64,000 bases of DNA. Source: Streptomyces sp. NBC_00236 (lineage in GTDB: Bacteria; Actinomycetota; Actinomycetes; Streptomycetales; Streptomycetaceae). Made by a program: the position numbers and the translations under genes. Each line of letters opens with the position of its first letter. Within the stretch, counting starts at the first letter, position 1. Under the pieces are notes generated by a model. That model was not told the origin of the DNA. It saw only the letters and a list, made by a program, of their open reading frames with translations, and searched no databases. This document shows, in pieces, positions 41,684-49,936 of the stretch. The stretch spans positions 5,394,001-5,458,000 of the forward strand of contig NZ_CP108100.1 of NCBI RefSeq assembly GCF_036195045.1, written 5' to 3'.

Positions 41684-43224
41684 GGAATCGGGATGTGGTT
41701 GTAGGGATCAGCCTTGCTCACCGTCTGTCCAGTCAGGGGATTGACCGATTGCCCTGCTTTGTTCATGTAGACCACATAGCCGTTGGGGTACTGGTATTTA
41801 CCGGTGGTGACGGGGTCCATCACTCGGACTTGCGTCACCCGGGGATCGAGACCCTTGGTGCCGGCAGGGATGTCGTAGGACCAGCCCTTACCCGTTGCCA
41901 CCGGCGTGCCGGTCGCTCCCTTGGGCAGGGGCAGTGATTCTCCACCGGGCCCGGTCACCGATCCGACAGGACAGTCGGTGTTGTGAACGAGGACCGGAGT
42001 CCGCTCGGCCAGCACATAGTACGTGTGGATGCCGTTGACGGTGAGGTCATGGGTGGTCCGGCGCTGGGTGTGGCGGGACACCCCGGCGACGGTGAGCACG
42101 GATCCGTCGGAGGACCGGAGCCTCATTCCGGGAGTGATGTCGCCCGCGTCGGCCCAGCGCCGCTCGCCGGTGATCCAGAACGGGTGGGTGTCGGTCGCGG
42201 TGATCACCGCGGGGCCGCCGCCGGTGCGGAAGACCAGCCGGGTGAAGTGCTTGTCGTCGTAGGTGGTGATGGCGCGCTCGACGCGGCGGGCCTCGGTCCT
42301 GCCGGTCACCGGATCGGTGGCGGTCACCAGGTCACCGGGGCGGACCGCCTCGATGGACCGGCTGCTGCCGTCGGCGAGGAGAACCGGAGTCCCGGGCAGG
42401 AAGCTGTGGCTCACCGGGCAGGTGGGCGGCTTCTTCTCGTCGGGTTTGGGGTCGTCCTTCTTGGGCTTCTTGGTGTCGTCGAGTTTCTTGGCGGCGTCGT
42501 CGAGGGCTTTCTGGGCGTCCTTGACCTTGCCGCGGCTCTTGATGAGTCCCTTGAGCCCGTCGTAGAGGTCGCCGCCGTGCTTCTTCAAGCTCTGGATGAG
42601 CTTGTAGGCCTTCTTCCACTTCCAGGGCGCCCCGTACTTCGCGGCGAGTTTCCCGACCGCTCCGCCGACGAGACTCAACAGCACGTTGATCAACGTCTCC
42701 GTGCAGGCGCCCATGTCGCCCTTGGTGATGCAGTCCAGTGCGTCGGTGATCCCGAGCTCGTCGGCCAGGATCTTCGCGAGTTCCTTCGCCGCGTCGATCG
42801 CCTTGTCGCTGTTGGACTTCTCGTCCTTCTGCGCGTCCTGGAGATCCTTCAGCGCCTTGTCGTACGCGATCTGCTCCGGCGACTTCGGCGACCCGTCAGG
42901 ATTCTTGTCCGAGGCCGGATCCCCCTGCCCCGGAGCGTTCTGGTCCCCGCCCTGCGCCTGGCTCCCGCTGTCACCACCACAGTTGCCGCCGCCACCGATC
43001 CGGCAGACCTGCACACCGATCTTCGCCGTCAGATCAGCACCGATCCCCGTACCCACCAGGGCACCGATGACCGCCACGACCACCAGCGTCAGACCCAGGT
43101 ACTCCAACGCACCCTGACCCCGGTCCCCCCGCCGCCGCACCACCGGCAACCGCACACCCGTACGCGGCACCGAAGCCCGCGACCATCGGCGCACTCGACG
43201 ACGCAACTCCCCCATGGATGACAT
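41680..43224 (-). CDS. Pilin-toxin 2: Flp-like N-terminus, HINT domain, C-terminal toxin
   Basis: 514 aa from the ATG of MSSMGELRR. Residues 1-266 equal those of toxin 1, including the processing motif GDRG-QGALEYLGL. The HINT domain spans Cys269 (CPVSHSFLPGTPVLL, TDTHPFW) to VHN415 and is only moderately similar to that of toxin 1. The 99-residue toxin (LPLPKGATGTPVATGKGW, LDPRVTQVRVMD, YVVYMNKAGQSVNPLTGQT and DPYNHIP at the end) is a cassette I know from RHS proteins, of unknown activity. A candidate immunity gene overlaps its stop. Confidence 0.85.
   Translation of the reverse strand: MSSMGELRRRVRRWSRASVPRTGVRLPVVRRRGDRGQGALEYLGLTLVVVAVIGALVGTGIGADLTAKIGVQVCRIGGGGNCGGDSGSQAQGGDQNAPGQGDPASDKNPDGSPKSPEQIAYDKALKDLQDAQKDEKSNSDKAIDAAKELAKILADELGITDALDCITKGDMGACTETLINVLLSLVGGAVGKLAAKYGAPWKWKKAYKLIQSLKKHGGDLYDGLKGLIKSRGKVKDAQKALDDAAKKLDDTKKPKKDDPKPDEKKPPTCPVSHSFLPGTPVLLADGSSRSIEAVRPGDLVTATDPVTGRTEARRVERAITTYDDKHFTRLVFRTGGGPAVITATDTHPFWITGERRWADAGDITPGMRLRSSDGSVLTVAGVSRHTQRRTTHDLTVNGIHTYYVLAERTPVLVHNTDCPVGSVTGPGGESLPLPKGATGTPVATGKGWSYDIPAGTKGLDPRVTQVRVMDPVTTGKYQYPNGYVVYMNKAGQSVNPLTGQTVSKADPYNHIPIP
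42428..43224 (-). repeat. 797-bp inverted repeat, right copy
   Basis: Matches 24726-25522 in reverse orientation. The two genes diverge immediately beyond the KKP codons, so the module border is sharp. Confidence 0.88.
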
Positions 43225-43231
43225 GGTTTTG

Positions 43232-43277
43232 ACCCTAGGGGCGCGAGAGGCCCACCGTCGTGGGCCCCGGGACCCCA
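43232..43277 (-). promoter_or_regulatory. GGGCCC-type promoter of pilin-toxin 2
   Basis: On the minus strand TGGGGTCCCGGGGCCCAC (43277 to 43260) matches the consensus at 13 of 18 positions. The -10 TAGGGT lies 43237 to 43232, 22 nt after it, and 7 nt before the ATG. Upstream sequence differs from toxin 1, so the repeat does not extend into the promoter, yet the architecture is preserved. Confidence 0.65.
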
Positions 43278-43323
43278 TCCGTCCGGACCCGGCCGGACTG
43301 CGCCACGGCCGCAGGGCCGTCGC

Positions 43324-43698
43324 TCAGCCGGCCTGCTGGGAGATCCGCACCTGCATGCCGGGCCGCAGCCCCCACTTCGCCATCGCGCCGGCCTCCGACT
43401 CGATCACATGCCGGGCCCGCAGCCGGGGCAGGCCGAGCCGCCCGGGCTTCATCGTGTGCACCGCCACCACGTTGAACTTCCGGTCCAGATAGGCCACATC
43501 GATCGTGAACCGCATCCGGAAGGAGTGCACGCTCCCGCACGGAGTGATCATCAACGCCCCGTCGATCCCGTCCTGACCGAGCAGCCCACGGCTCCGGTGA
43601 CGGTACGAGGCCGCGATCCGCAGCGGCACCTCCGTCTCGCCCTCCCCGTCCCGGTCCGTGATCGTCAGCGTTCCTGTTCCATTGCGCCATCGAGCCAT
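43324..43698 (-). CDS. DUF192-family protein
   Basis: 124 aa from the second of two ATGs (MARWRNGTGTLT); a -10-like TACCGT lies 7 nt upstream, which suggests a leaderless message, while the first ATG at 43704 is too close to it. The protein is a standard DUF192 domain: IAASYRHRSRGLLGQDGIDGALMITPCGSVHSFRMRFTIDVAYLDRKFNVV and a closing VIESEAGAMAKWGLRPG. DUF192 proteins are small, often exported, with no agreed function. It is divergent from the prepilin peptidase gene. Confidence 0.85.
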   Translation of the reverse strand: MARWRNGTGTLTITDRDGEGETEVPLRIAASYRHRSRGLLGQDGIDGALMITPCGSVHSFRMRFTIDVAYLDRKFNVVAVHTMKPGRLGLPRLRARHVIESEAGAMAKWGLRPGMQVRISQQAG

Positions 43699-43749
43699 GG
43701 CCATGACGGTAGCGCCACGTGACGGGCTCTGGGTCCCCAACGGTGTGCA

Positions 43750-43794
43750 GTGGGCCCCAGGGCCCATGACCGGTGCCCGCGAGCCGCCTAGGGT
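43750..43794 (+). promoter_or_regulatory. GGGCCC-type promoter of the prepilin peptidase gene
   Basis: GTGGGCCCCAGGGCCCAT at 43750-43767 matches the consensus at 14 of 18 positions; -10 TAGGGT at 43789-43794 follows after 21 nt. The GTG start at 43802 is 7 nt further, so the message is predicted to be leaderless, as for the three toxins. Confidence 0.7.
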
Positions 43795-43801
43795 CGATGA
43801 T

Positions 43802-44692
43802 GTGTACGCCATCCTGATAGGGGTCGCCGCCCTCTGGGGAGCCGCGACCGGACTGCTGGTGCCGCGCGCCGCCTACCGGTTCTCCGTCGAGCCGGACGAC
43901 GCGTGGCGTGACGCCTGCCCCGCCGGCCACCCCCTGACCGGGCCCGCCCGCGGCTGGTTCGGCTCCACGCGCTGCACGACCTGCGCCGAGGTGGGCGCCG
44001 CCGTCGCCGTGCGGACGGCCGCCGGGCCGGGGCACGGAGGGCCCGAGCCGGTGGAAGGCGACGAGCCGGAGCCGGCGGGTGACGCGGGCGACGCCCAGGG
44101 GCCGGACGCCACACCTGCGCCACCCACCGCACCGCGCCGGAGCGGCCCGCGCTACGCCCCGCACATCGTCGCGCCCGTCGTCACCGCCCTCGCCTGCGCC
44201 GTCCTCGCGGCGGCCACCGGCGCACGGCCCGAGCTCGCCGTCTGGCTGCTGCTCACCCCCGTGGGCGTACTCCTCGCGACCATCGACCGCCGGGTCCACC
44301 GGCTGCCCGACCAGCTGACCCTGCCGGCCGCGGTGGCAGCCGCCGTACTCCTCGGCCTGGCCGCTCTGCTGCCCGAGCACGGCGGTGCGTGGCTGTCCGC
44401 GCTGCTCGGCGGAGCCGTCCTCGGCGCCTTCTACTTCCTGCTCTTCCTCATCAACCCGAACGGGATGGGCTTCGGCGACGTCAAACTCGCCCTGTCCCTC
44501 GGCGTGGCCCTCGGCTGGTACGGCTGGGCCGTCGTCTTCGCGGGCGGGTTCGCCGGGTTCCTGTTCGGTGCGGTGTACGGGCTGGGGCTGGTGGTGATGC
44601 GGCGTGCCGGGCGCAAGACGGGCATCCCCTTCGGCCCGTTCATGATCGCCGGTGCGCTGCTGGGCATCCTGTTCGGCGCACTGGCCGCCTGA
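43802..44692 (+). CDS. A24 prepilin peptidase (TadV/CpaA type)
   Basis: 296 aa from a GTG (VYAILIGVAALWG). The N-terminal half has a helix and a cysteine-rich cytoplasmic loop (CPAGHPL and CTTC, zinc-binding style). Later segments carry the two catalytic aspartates: Asp162 in LATIDRRVHRLPDQ and Asp226 in GMGFGDVKLALS, the GxGD motif of type IV prepilin peptidases. Six or so helices follow the typical plan. It is the likely enzyme for cleaving the Flp prepilin, the TadE proteins and the pilin-like toxins; the tad locus in view has none. Confidence 0.92.
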   Translation: MYAILIGVAALWGAATGLLVPRAAYRFSVEPDDAWRDACPAGHPLTGPARGWFGSTRCTTCAEVGAAVAVRTAAGPGHGGPEPVEGDEPEPAGDAGDAQGPDATPAPPTAPRRSGPRYAPHIVAPVVTALACAVLAAATGARPELAVWLLLTPVGVLLATIDRRVHRLPDQLTLPAAVAAAVLLGLAALLPEHGGAWLSALLGGAVLGAFYFLLFLINPNGMGFGDVKLALSLGVALGWYGWAVVFAGGFAGFLFGAVYGLGLVVMRRAGRKTGIPFGPFMIAGALLGILFGALAA

Positions 44693-44772
44693 GGCCTCCG
44701 GTCGTCCGGTCCTCGCCGGGCCTGCGGGAAATGCGGTCGCGGCCGGTGCTGTCCGGCTGCCACCATTCCCGG

Positions 44773-45576
44773 ATGACCGCACACCCTGATGACGCGCAGG
44801 CAGCCGCGACAGCGGAACACGACCGGTTCGAGGCCCTGGTCGCCGAGGCCGACGCCGTCTCCGTGGCCGGCTGGGACTTCTCCTGGCTCGATGGACGGGC
44901 CACCGAGGAGCGCCCGTCCTGGGGGTATGCCCGTGCCATGGCGGAGCGCCTCGGCAGGGCGCGTGCGGCGCTGGACATCCAGACCGGGGGCGGCGAGGTG
45001 CTCGCCTCCGCGCCGGAACTGCCGCCGCTGACCGTGGCCACCGAGGGGTGGCCGCCGAACATCGCCCGTGCCACCGCCCTGCTGCATCCCCGGGGAGCGG
45101 TGGTGGTCGCGGACGAGGACAAGCCTCCGCTGCCGTTCGGCGACGCGGCCTTCGACCTGGTGGTCAGCCGCCATCCGGTGACCACGTGGTGGGAGGAGAT
45201 CGCCCGGGTCCTGGCCCCCGGAGGCACGTACTTCTCGCAGCAGGTCGGCCCGGCCAGCGTCTTCGAACTCGTCGAGTACTTCCTCGGCCCGCAGCCGCCG
45301 GAGGTACGCGCCGGACGCGACCCCGAACAGGCACGTGCAGCGGCCGAGGCGGCCGGTCTCGACGTCGTCGACCTGCGGATGGAGCGACTGCGTACCGAGT
45401 TCCTCGACATCGGCGCCGTCGTCTACTTCCTGCGCAAGGTGATCTGGATGGTGCCCGGTTTCACCGTCGACGCGTACCGGACACAACTCGCCGCGCTGCA
45501 CCACCGGATCGAGACCGAGGGGCCGTTCGTCGCCCACACCACCCGCTTCCTGATCGAGGCCCGCAAACCCGGGTGA
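44773..45576 (+). CDS. SAM-dependent methyltransferase
   Basis: 267 aa. A class I Rossmann fold: RAALDIQTGGGEVLA (SAM-binding motif I), then VVVADEDKPPLPFGDAAFDLVVSRHPVTTWWEEIARVLAPGGTYFSQQV. The closing LRTEFLDIGAVVYFLRKVIWMVPGF segment is typical of a family of small Streptomyces methyltransferases of unknown target. The start is the ATG at 44773 (MTAHPDDAQ). No operon partner. Confidence 0.82.
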   Translation: MTAHPDDAQAAATAEHDRFEALVAEADAVSVAGWDFSWLDGRATEERPSWGYARAMAERLGRARAALDIQTGGGEVLASAPELPPLTVATEGWPPNIARATALLHPRGAVVVADEDKPPLPFGDAAFDLVVSRHPVTTWWEEIARVLAPGGTYFSQQVGPASVFELVEYFLGPQPPEVRAGRDPEQARAAAEAAGLDVVDLRMERLRTEFLDIGAVVYFLRKVIWMVPGFTVDAYRTQLAALHHRIETEGPFVAHTTRFLIEARKPG

Positions 45577-45645
45577 GCCCGAACACCCTTCCCGCGCCCG
45601 AAGGATGGCACCCTGGGGGCTGAACGCACCGGGAAGGAGCAGGCC

Positions 45646-46104
45646 ATGAGGGTCGGCAACGAGGAGCAGGCGGCGCGCGGCCCGCGGCAGGGGAACGCCG
45701 AATGGCTCGCAGGCGCCCGGATCGTCGGCGTCCTCGGCATCTTCTACCGGCCCGAGGGGCGTATGGGGGAGCCGGAGGCCGTCGCCTTCCTGCTGGACGA
45801 CGGCCAGTCCGTGCTCCTGACCTGCGCGTCCGACGGCAGCCTGCACGTGGGCGCCGGAACCTGGCCGCACCTTCCCGACTGGTGCGTACCGGCCGCCCAG
45901 TGGGAGTACGCGGCGATGGCACGGCTGCCGCAACCGCCCGACGGCGGCTGGACGGTGCTGCGCACCGAGGAGCGCAGGGACGAGCGCGGCGAGGTGGACG
46001 AGGCCGTCATCCGCTGCGAGGGCGGCCGCTTCGTGGTGACGGGCGGCGACACCGTGGGCATCCGCTTCACCCGGGGCCACCGGGGCGCGGCCGCGACGAC
46101 GTGA
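45646..46104 (+). CDS. Uncharacterised protein
   Basis: 152 aa from an ATG preceded by GGAAGGAG. Beta-rich: EAVAFLLDDGQSVLLTCASDGSLHVG, PDWCVPAAQWEYAAMARL, then RRDERGEVDEAVIRCEGGRFVVTGGDTVGIRFT. Soluble. The family is not recognised. Confidence 0.62.
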   Translation: MRVGNEEQAARGPRQGNAEWLAGARIVGVLGIFYRPEGRMGEPEAVAFLLDDGQSVLLTCASDGSLHVGAGTWPHLPDWCVPAAQWEYAAMARLPQPPDGGWTVLRTEERRDERGEVDEAVIRCEGGRFVVTGGDTVGIRFTRGHRGAAATT

Positions 46105-46164
46105 CTGCGGGCCGCGGCGGAGCCCTCGGGCCTGTCGTCGAACTGGCGTCCGCCGTGCGACGCT

Positions 46165-46914
46165 CTAGCCCGGTGCGCGGCCGAGGCGTACCGGACGCCC
46201 CAGTCGGACCGGTACGCCGGGGGAGTACAGCACGCTGACCGGGGCGCCGCGCGGGGCGGTCAGGCCCGCGGCCTCGATCAGGTTCTCCTCGCAGCGGAGG
46301 AGCTCGGCGCGGTGCAGCGGCCAGCGCGGGTGGTCGTTGGGCAGGTAGGCGGTACCGCCGAGGAACGGGTTGTGCAGGCCCCAGCGGGCTGTCAGGAAGT
46401 ACTCCAACTCCGTGGGGGCCTCGATGCGTTCGCCGGTGCGTACGGTGATGCGGCTGTGGGCTCCGCGAGGGCCGGGCAGACGGCGCGAGCTGGTGTAGGT
46501 GAGGGTGTCGCCGGCCGTCTCGACGCTCATCCGGGACCACACGTACGGCAGCCGGAAACCGATGCGGCCCATGGCCACCGGAAGCAGCCGCGACGCGTCC
46601 ATCGAGCGGAAGACGACCCCGCGTCGCCCCTGGGCGTCGACCGAGTACAGCCGGACGTTGGTTTCGGGAAACGAACCGAGATAGGGCACGCCCGGCAGCC
46701 CGAGCCATCCGACCCGGTGCATCCGGAAGGCCACCAGCCCGACGTAGGTGACCCCGTCGACCGTGTCGGGAACGGTTCCTTCGGGCAGCAGCCCGGCCAC
46801 CTCCGCCGGATCGGCCGCCCAGTGGATGAAGCAGAGATCGAGCCACTGCTGCGTGAGGAGGGGGCGGCGCAGGGCAACCGGAGCGTCGGGGGTGAGGGGC
46901 GCGGGCGTCGTCAC
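46165..46914 (-). CDS. DUF2071 (YqjF-like) protein
   Basis: 249 aa from a GTG (VTTPAPLTPDAPV). LTQQWLDLCFIHWAADPAEVAGLLPEGTVPDTVDGVTYVGLVAFRM is the YqjF/DUF2071 hallmark, followed by FPETNVRLYSVD and FRSMDASRLLPVAMGRIGFRLPYVWSRM. Members of this family are linked to acetoacetate decarboxylase-like folds; function unknown. The gap to the next gene holds a perfect 34-bp tandem duplication. Confidence 0.85.
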   Translation of the reverse strand: MTTPAPLTPDAPVALRRPLLTQQWLDLCFIHWAADPAEVAGLLPEGTVPDTVDGVTYVGLVAFRMHRVGWLGLPGVPYLGSFPETNVRLYSVDAQGRRGVVFRSMDASRLLPVAMGRIGFRLPYVWSRMSVETAGDTLTYTSSRRLPGPRGAHSRITVRTGERIEAPTELEYFLTARWGLHNPFLGGTAYLPNDHPRWPLHRAELLRCEENLIEAAGLTAPRGAPVSVLYSPGVPVRLGRPVRLGRAPG

Positions 46915-47025
46915 GGGCCAAGAGTGACACGGGCGTCCGGCGTCGCGTCCGGCGCGCCGTGCGGGCTCCGGGCACCGTGCGGAGGGTCCGGCCGGACCCG
47001 GCCGTATCCGCACGGGACCCGCCGC

Positions 47026-47093
47026 GTCCGTACGGGCCCGCCCGCGTCAGCCGCCGACCGTCCGTACGGGCCCGCCCGCGTCAGCCGCCGACC
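47026..47093. repeat. Perfect 34-bp tandem duplication
   Basis: The sequences 47026-47059 and 47060-47093 are identical. The second copy ends at the last base of the AlkZ-like gene's stop codon, so the duplicated block lies just beyond the 3' end of that gene. It is probably a recent slippage event. Confidence 0.88.
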
Positions 47094-48247
47094 TACGCGT
47101 GGCCGCCGACCGTCACCCTTCCCACCGTCAGTTCCGGCTTCCCCTCCATCACCTCGCCCACCCGCACCACCTGCTGCTCCAGTTCCCTGAGCTGTCCGGC
47201 CGTCAGCGGGGACAGCGGCTCCACCGTCACCGCGATCCGCCGGCCCGAGCGGCGCTGGTGCCACACCCCCGCCACGGTGCCGTCCACCAGCAGCACGGGG
47301 AAGTTCCCCGCCTGGCCGCCCGCCAGCGCCCGGGTGTACGCCGCGCCGGGGAAGAGCCGCTCGCGGGGCTGGGAGGCGATGACGAACGCGTCGAAGTAGG
47401 GGAGCAGCCGCACGCCGCGTACCGGCCGCGAAGGGAACGCGGTGTCACCCGCCACCACCCAGGCGGAGCTGCCGTCCTCGTGCGCCACCTCCTCGATCTC
47501 CCCGTCCGCCGCGAGTCCGGCGAACAGGTCCGAGGCCCAACGGCCGGGTGCGGCGAGCCATTTGGCGAAGTTCTGCGGGGTGGCGGGGCCGTACGCGTGC
47601 AGATAGCGGCCGACGAGCGCGGCGAGCGCCGGTGGTCCGTCGAGCGGGGTGACGTCCGGGCGGGTGTAGGTGACCTTGCGGCCGCGGTCCGGGCCGAAGC
47701 AGAGGACCCCGCGATGCGACGCCAGATGGGTGACCTGCCGCCAGCGCGGCCACAGGGTCTGGAAGGCGGGCATTACCGGCTCACCGGCCCAGGCCCCGGC
47801 GCGGGCGACGACCGCCTCCGTGAGTTCGTCGACGGTCAGTTCCGCCCCGGTCAGCGCGTCGGCGATCGCGGACAGCACCTCCTCGGTCTGCTCCGGCGTC
47901 ATCCGCACCCCTTCCGGCTGGGTGGTGCGGCCCGCCGGGAGGGCGGACAACGCTCCGGTCCACAGCGGGAGTTCGGCGGCCGACACCAGATGGACCGTGC
48001 CGCGCGGCCCGAACGTCTTGATCAGCGTCCGGTCCGTCCACAGGGCCTTGCGCACGTCGGCGCGGGTCAGTTCCCGGCTCCGCAGGCCCACGGAGAGCTC
48101 GGCGGCGGACAGGACCTGTGCGTGCGCGGCGGGCATCGACTCGACCACGGCGGACGGCGGGCCGGCGAGCGGTTCCGTCAGGCCCTGGCGGTCCAGCCGG
48201 CGGGCGTTCGCTCCGGTCCACGTCACGGTTGCGCTCGGCGTCGTCAT
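47093..48247 (-). CDS. Winged-helix AlkZ-like DNA glycosylase
   Basis: 384 aa. The N-terminal RRLDRQGLTEPLAGPPSAVVESMPAAHAQVLSAAELSVGLRSRELTRADVRKALWTDRTLIKTFGPRGTVHLVSAAELPLW corresponds to the HTH_42/winged helix domain family of AlkZ (ORF for interstrand-crosslink glycosylases, azinomycin resistance in Streptomyces). The rest is a single domain with a conserved QGFPVLLVDGTVAG-like segment (GNFPVLLVDGTVAGVWHQRRSGR). Substrate unknown; this clade is wider than AlkZ and also contains uncharacterised members. The promoter region 48248-48483 holds nothing else. Confidence 0.82.
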   Translation of the reverse strand: MTTPSATVTWTGANARRLDRQGLTEPLAGPPSAVVESMPAAHAQVLSAAELSVGLRSRELTRADVRKALWTDRTLIKTFGPRGTVHLVSAAELPLWTGALSALPAGRTTQPEGVRMTPEQTEEVLSAIADALTGAELTVDELTEAVVARAGAWAGEPVMPAFQTLWPRWRQVTHLASHRGVLCFGPDRGRKVTYTRPDVTPLDGPPALAALVGRYLHAYGPATPQNFAKWLAAPGRWASDLFAGLAADGEIEEVAHEDGSSAWVVAGDTAFPSRPVRGVRLLPYFDAFVIASQPRERLFPGAAYTRALAGGQAGNFPVLLVDGTVAGVWHQRRSGRRIAVTVEPLSPLTAGQLRELEQQVVRVGEVMEGKPELTVGRVTVGGHA

Positions 48248-48483
48248 GAACCGAAAACTATCGGGCCATCAGGTCAGGTCCTGTCCCAATGGCCCAGCCG
48301 TTTATGACCCTGCGTGAGACCGAAGGCCGGCCGTGGAGGACGCGGGGCTCCGGCCGGCGCGACCGGAATGTGCACATCCTGTGTACGTCCTGCGGGCGTG
48401 TTCGATGTCAACACGGCGCCTGCGGGCGTCCGTGCAGCTCACAGGCCTGTGGAGCGCCGCAATCCGCGTCCGCAGCGGAGTCC

Positions 48484-48602
48484 CGCACATTCGGAGAGTA
48501 ATTATTTCGCGGCGTGGCACGCAGCAGCACTTACGAAGGGTTATGGTGGAAACCCCCCCTCGGGCCGGTCCGTACCCCCCCCCACGGACCGGCCCGTTTT
48601 TT
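48484..48602 (+). ncRNA. Candidate small RNA ending in an intrinsic terminator
   Basis: A textbook terminator lies at 48561-48602: CGGGCCGGTCCGT pairs exactly with ACGGACCGGCCCG around a C-rich loop and is followed by T6. No gene upstream on the plus strand explains it. An AT-rich element (GAGTAATTAT at about 48497) lies about 65 bp upstream and could be the promoter, giving a short transcript with AAGGGTTATGGTGGAAACC before the stem. The alternative is that it terminates readthrough from unknown leftward features. Confidence 0.4.
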
Positions 48603-48676
48603 CTGCCCCGGTACGGCCGGGCCCGTCCCGCAGACGCGGTCGTGCAGGGCCCCGGCCGCCCGTTCGGGCCGTTCCG

Positions 48677-49717
48677 TCAGCCCCGTCCGGCCCAGATGTT
48701 GGTGCCCGCGGTGTCCACGGCGAAGGTGTCGATCTCCTTCAACTCCTCGGCGGACAGCGGCGGACCGGCCAGCGCCGCGACGTTCTCCTCCAGCTGTGCC
48801 ACGCTCGACGCGCCGATCAGGGCCGACGTCATACGGCTGTCGCGCAGCACCCACCGGATGGCCAGCTGGGCGAGCGACTGGTCCCGGCGGCGCGCGATGT
48901 CGTTCAGCCCGTTCAGCCGGCGGACCACCTCGTCCGAGAGCAGGTCCGGGTCGAGGGACTTGCCCTGCGTGGCACGCGAGCCCTGCGGGATCCCCTTCAG
49001 GTACTTGCCGGTCAGCAGACCCTGGGCGAGCGGCACGAAGGAGATGCAGCCCATACCGGCCGCCTCCAGGGTGTCGAGCAGTCCGTCGTCCTCGGTCCAG
49101 CGGTTGATCATCGAGTAGGACGGCTGGTGGATCAGGGCCGGCACACCCATCTCCCGGAGCAGCCGGGCCGCCTCGGCGGTCTGCTCGGAGTTGTACGAGG
49201 ACACCCCCACGTACAGCGCCTTGCCCTGCTGCACGGCGGAGGCCAGCGCCCCCATCGTCTCCTCCAGCGGAGTGTCCGGGTCGAAGCGGTGCGAGTAGAA
49301 GATGTCGACGTAGTCCAGCCCCATCCGCTTCAGCGAGGCGTCGAGCGACGACAGCAGGTACTTGCGCGAGCCCCACTCCCCGTACGGGCCGGGGTGCATG
49401 TCGTACCCCGCCTTGGTGGAGATGATCAGCTCGTCGCGGTAGGGGGCGAAGTCCTGCCCGAAGATCTTCCCGAAGTTGAGCTCGGCGGAGCCGGGCGGCG
49501 GGCCGTAGTTGTTGGCCAGGTCGAAGTGGGTCACGCCGAGGTCGAAGGCGCGGCGCAGGATGGCGCGCTGCGAGCCGAGCGTGCGGTCGTCGCCGAAGTT
49601 GTGCCAGAGGCCGAGCGAGACGGCCGGGAGCTTGAGGCCGCTGCGGCCGGTGCGCCGGAACTCCATGGAGTCGTAGCGCGTGGCGTCGGCCCGGTAGGGG
49701 GAAGAGGAATCAGTCAC
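48677..49717 (-). CDS. Aldo-keto reductase (YghZ/AKR14 type)
   Basis: 346 aa from a GTG preceded by GGAGAG; a longer ATG start at 49732 is less likely. The catalytic pattern is present: HFDLANNYGPP (Asp and Tyr), IISTKAGYDM (Lys) and IFYSHRFDP (His). MEFRRTGRSGLKLPAVSLGLWHNFG and the ending LKEIDTFAVDTAGTNIW fit the L-glyceraldehyde-3-phosphate reductase/Kv-beta-like class, which uses NADPH. Substrate unknown. Confidence 0.9.
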   Translation of the reverse strand: MTDSSSPYRADATRYDSMEFRRTGRSGLKLPAVSLGLWHNFGDDRTLGSQRAILRRAFDLGVTHFDLANNYGPPPGSAELNFGKIFGQDFAPYRDELIISTKAGYDMHPGPYGEWGSRKYLLSSLDASLKRMGLDYVDIFYSHRFDPDTPLEETMGALASAVQQGKALYVGVSSYNSEQTAEAARLLREMGVPALIHQPSYSMINRWTEDDGLLDTLEAAGMGCISFVPLAQGLLTGKYLKGIPQGSRATQGKSLDPDLLSDEVVRRLNGLNDIARRRDQSLAQLAIRWVLRDSRMTSALIGASSVAQLEENVAALAGPPLSAEELKEIDTFAVDTAGTNIWAGRG

Positions 49718-49936
49718 GTTCTCTCCTATCACGGACGTGCGACAGGCCGGCTATCACGGACTTGTGACAGGCCGGGTTGGGCCCGCGAGCCGCCTGCGCA
49801 GTAATGTGGCCGCTTCGGGACTGCCACGGCACGGCGGGGCGATCGCCCCCTTCCGGTGCGGCGATCCCCAGGTGGACGACCCCGGACCCCGGGCCGAGGG
49901 GCGGGCGTGCCCGCACGGAACCGAGAGGTGGACTCA

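Noticed and set aside
43260..43290. Extension of the toxin inverted repeat into the promoter
   Set aside because: Upstream of the ATG the two copies differ; only the spaced element is shared, so the repeat ends at the start codon.
49777..49807. TTGGGCCC followed by TAATGT upstream of uppS
   Set aside because: The -10-like box lies only 7 nt after the 18-mer position rather than 21-22 nt, and the second GGGCCC arm is absent, so it was not counted in the regulon.
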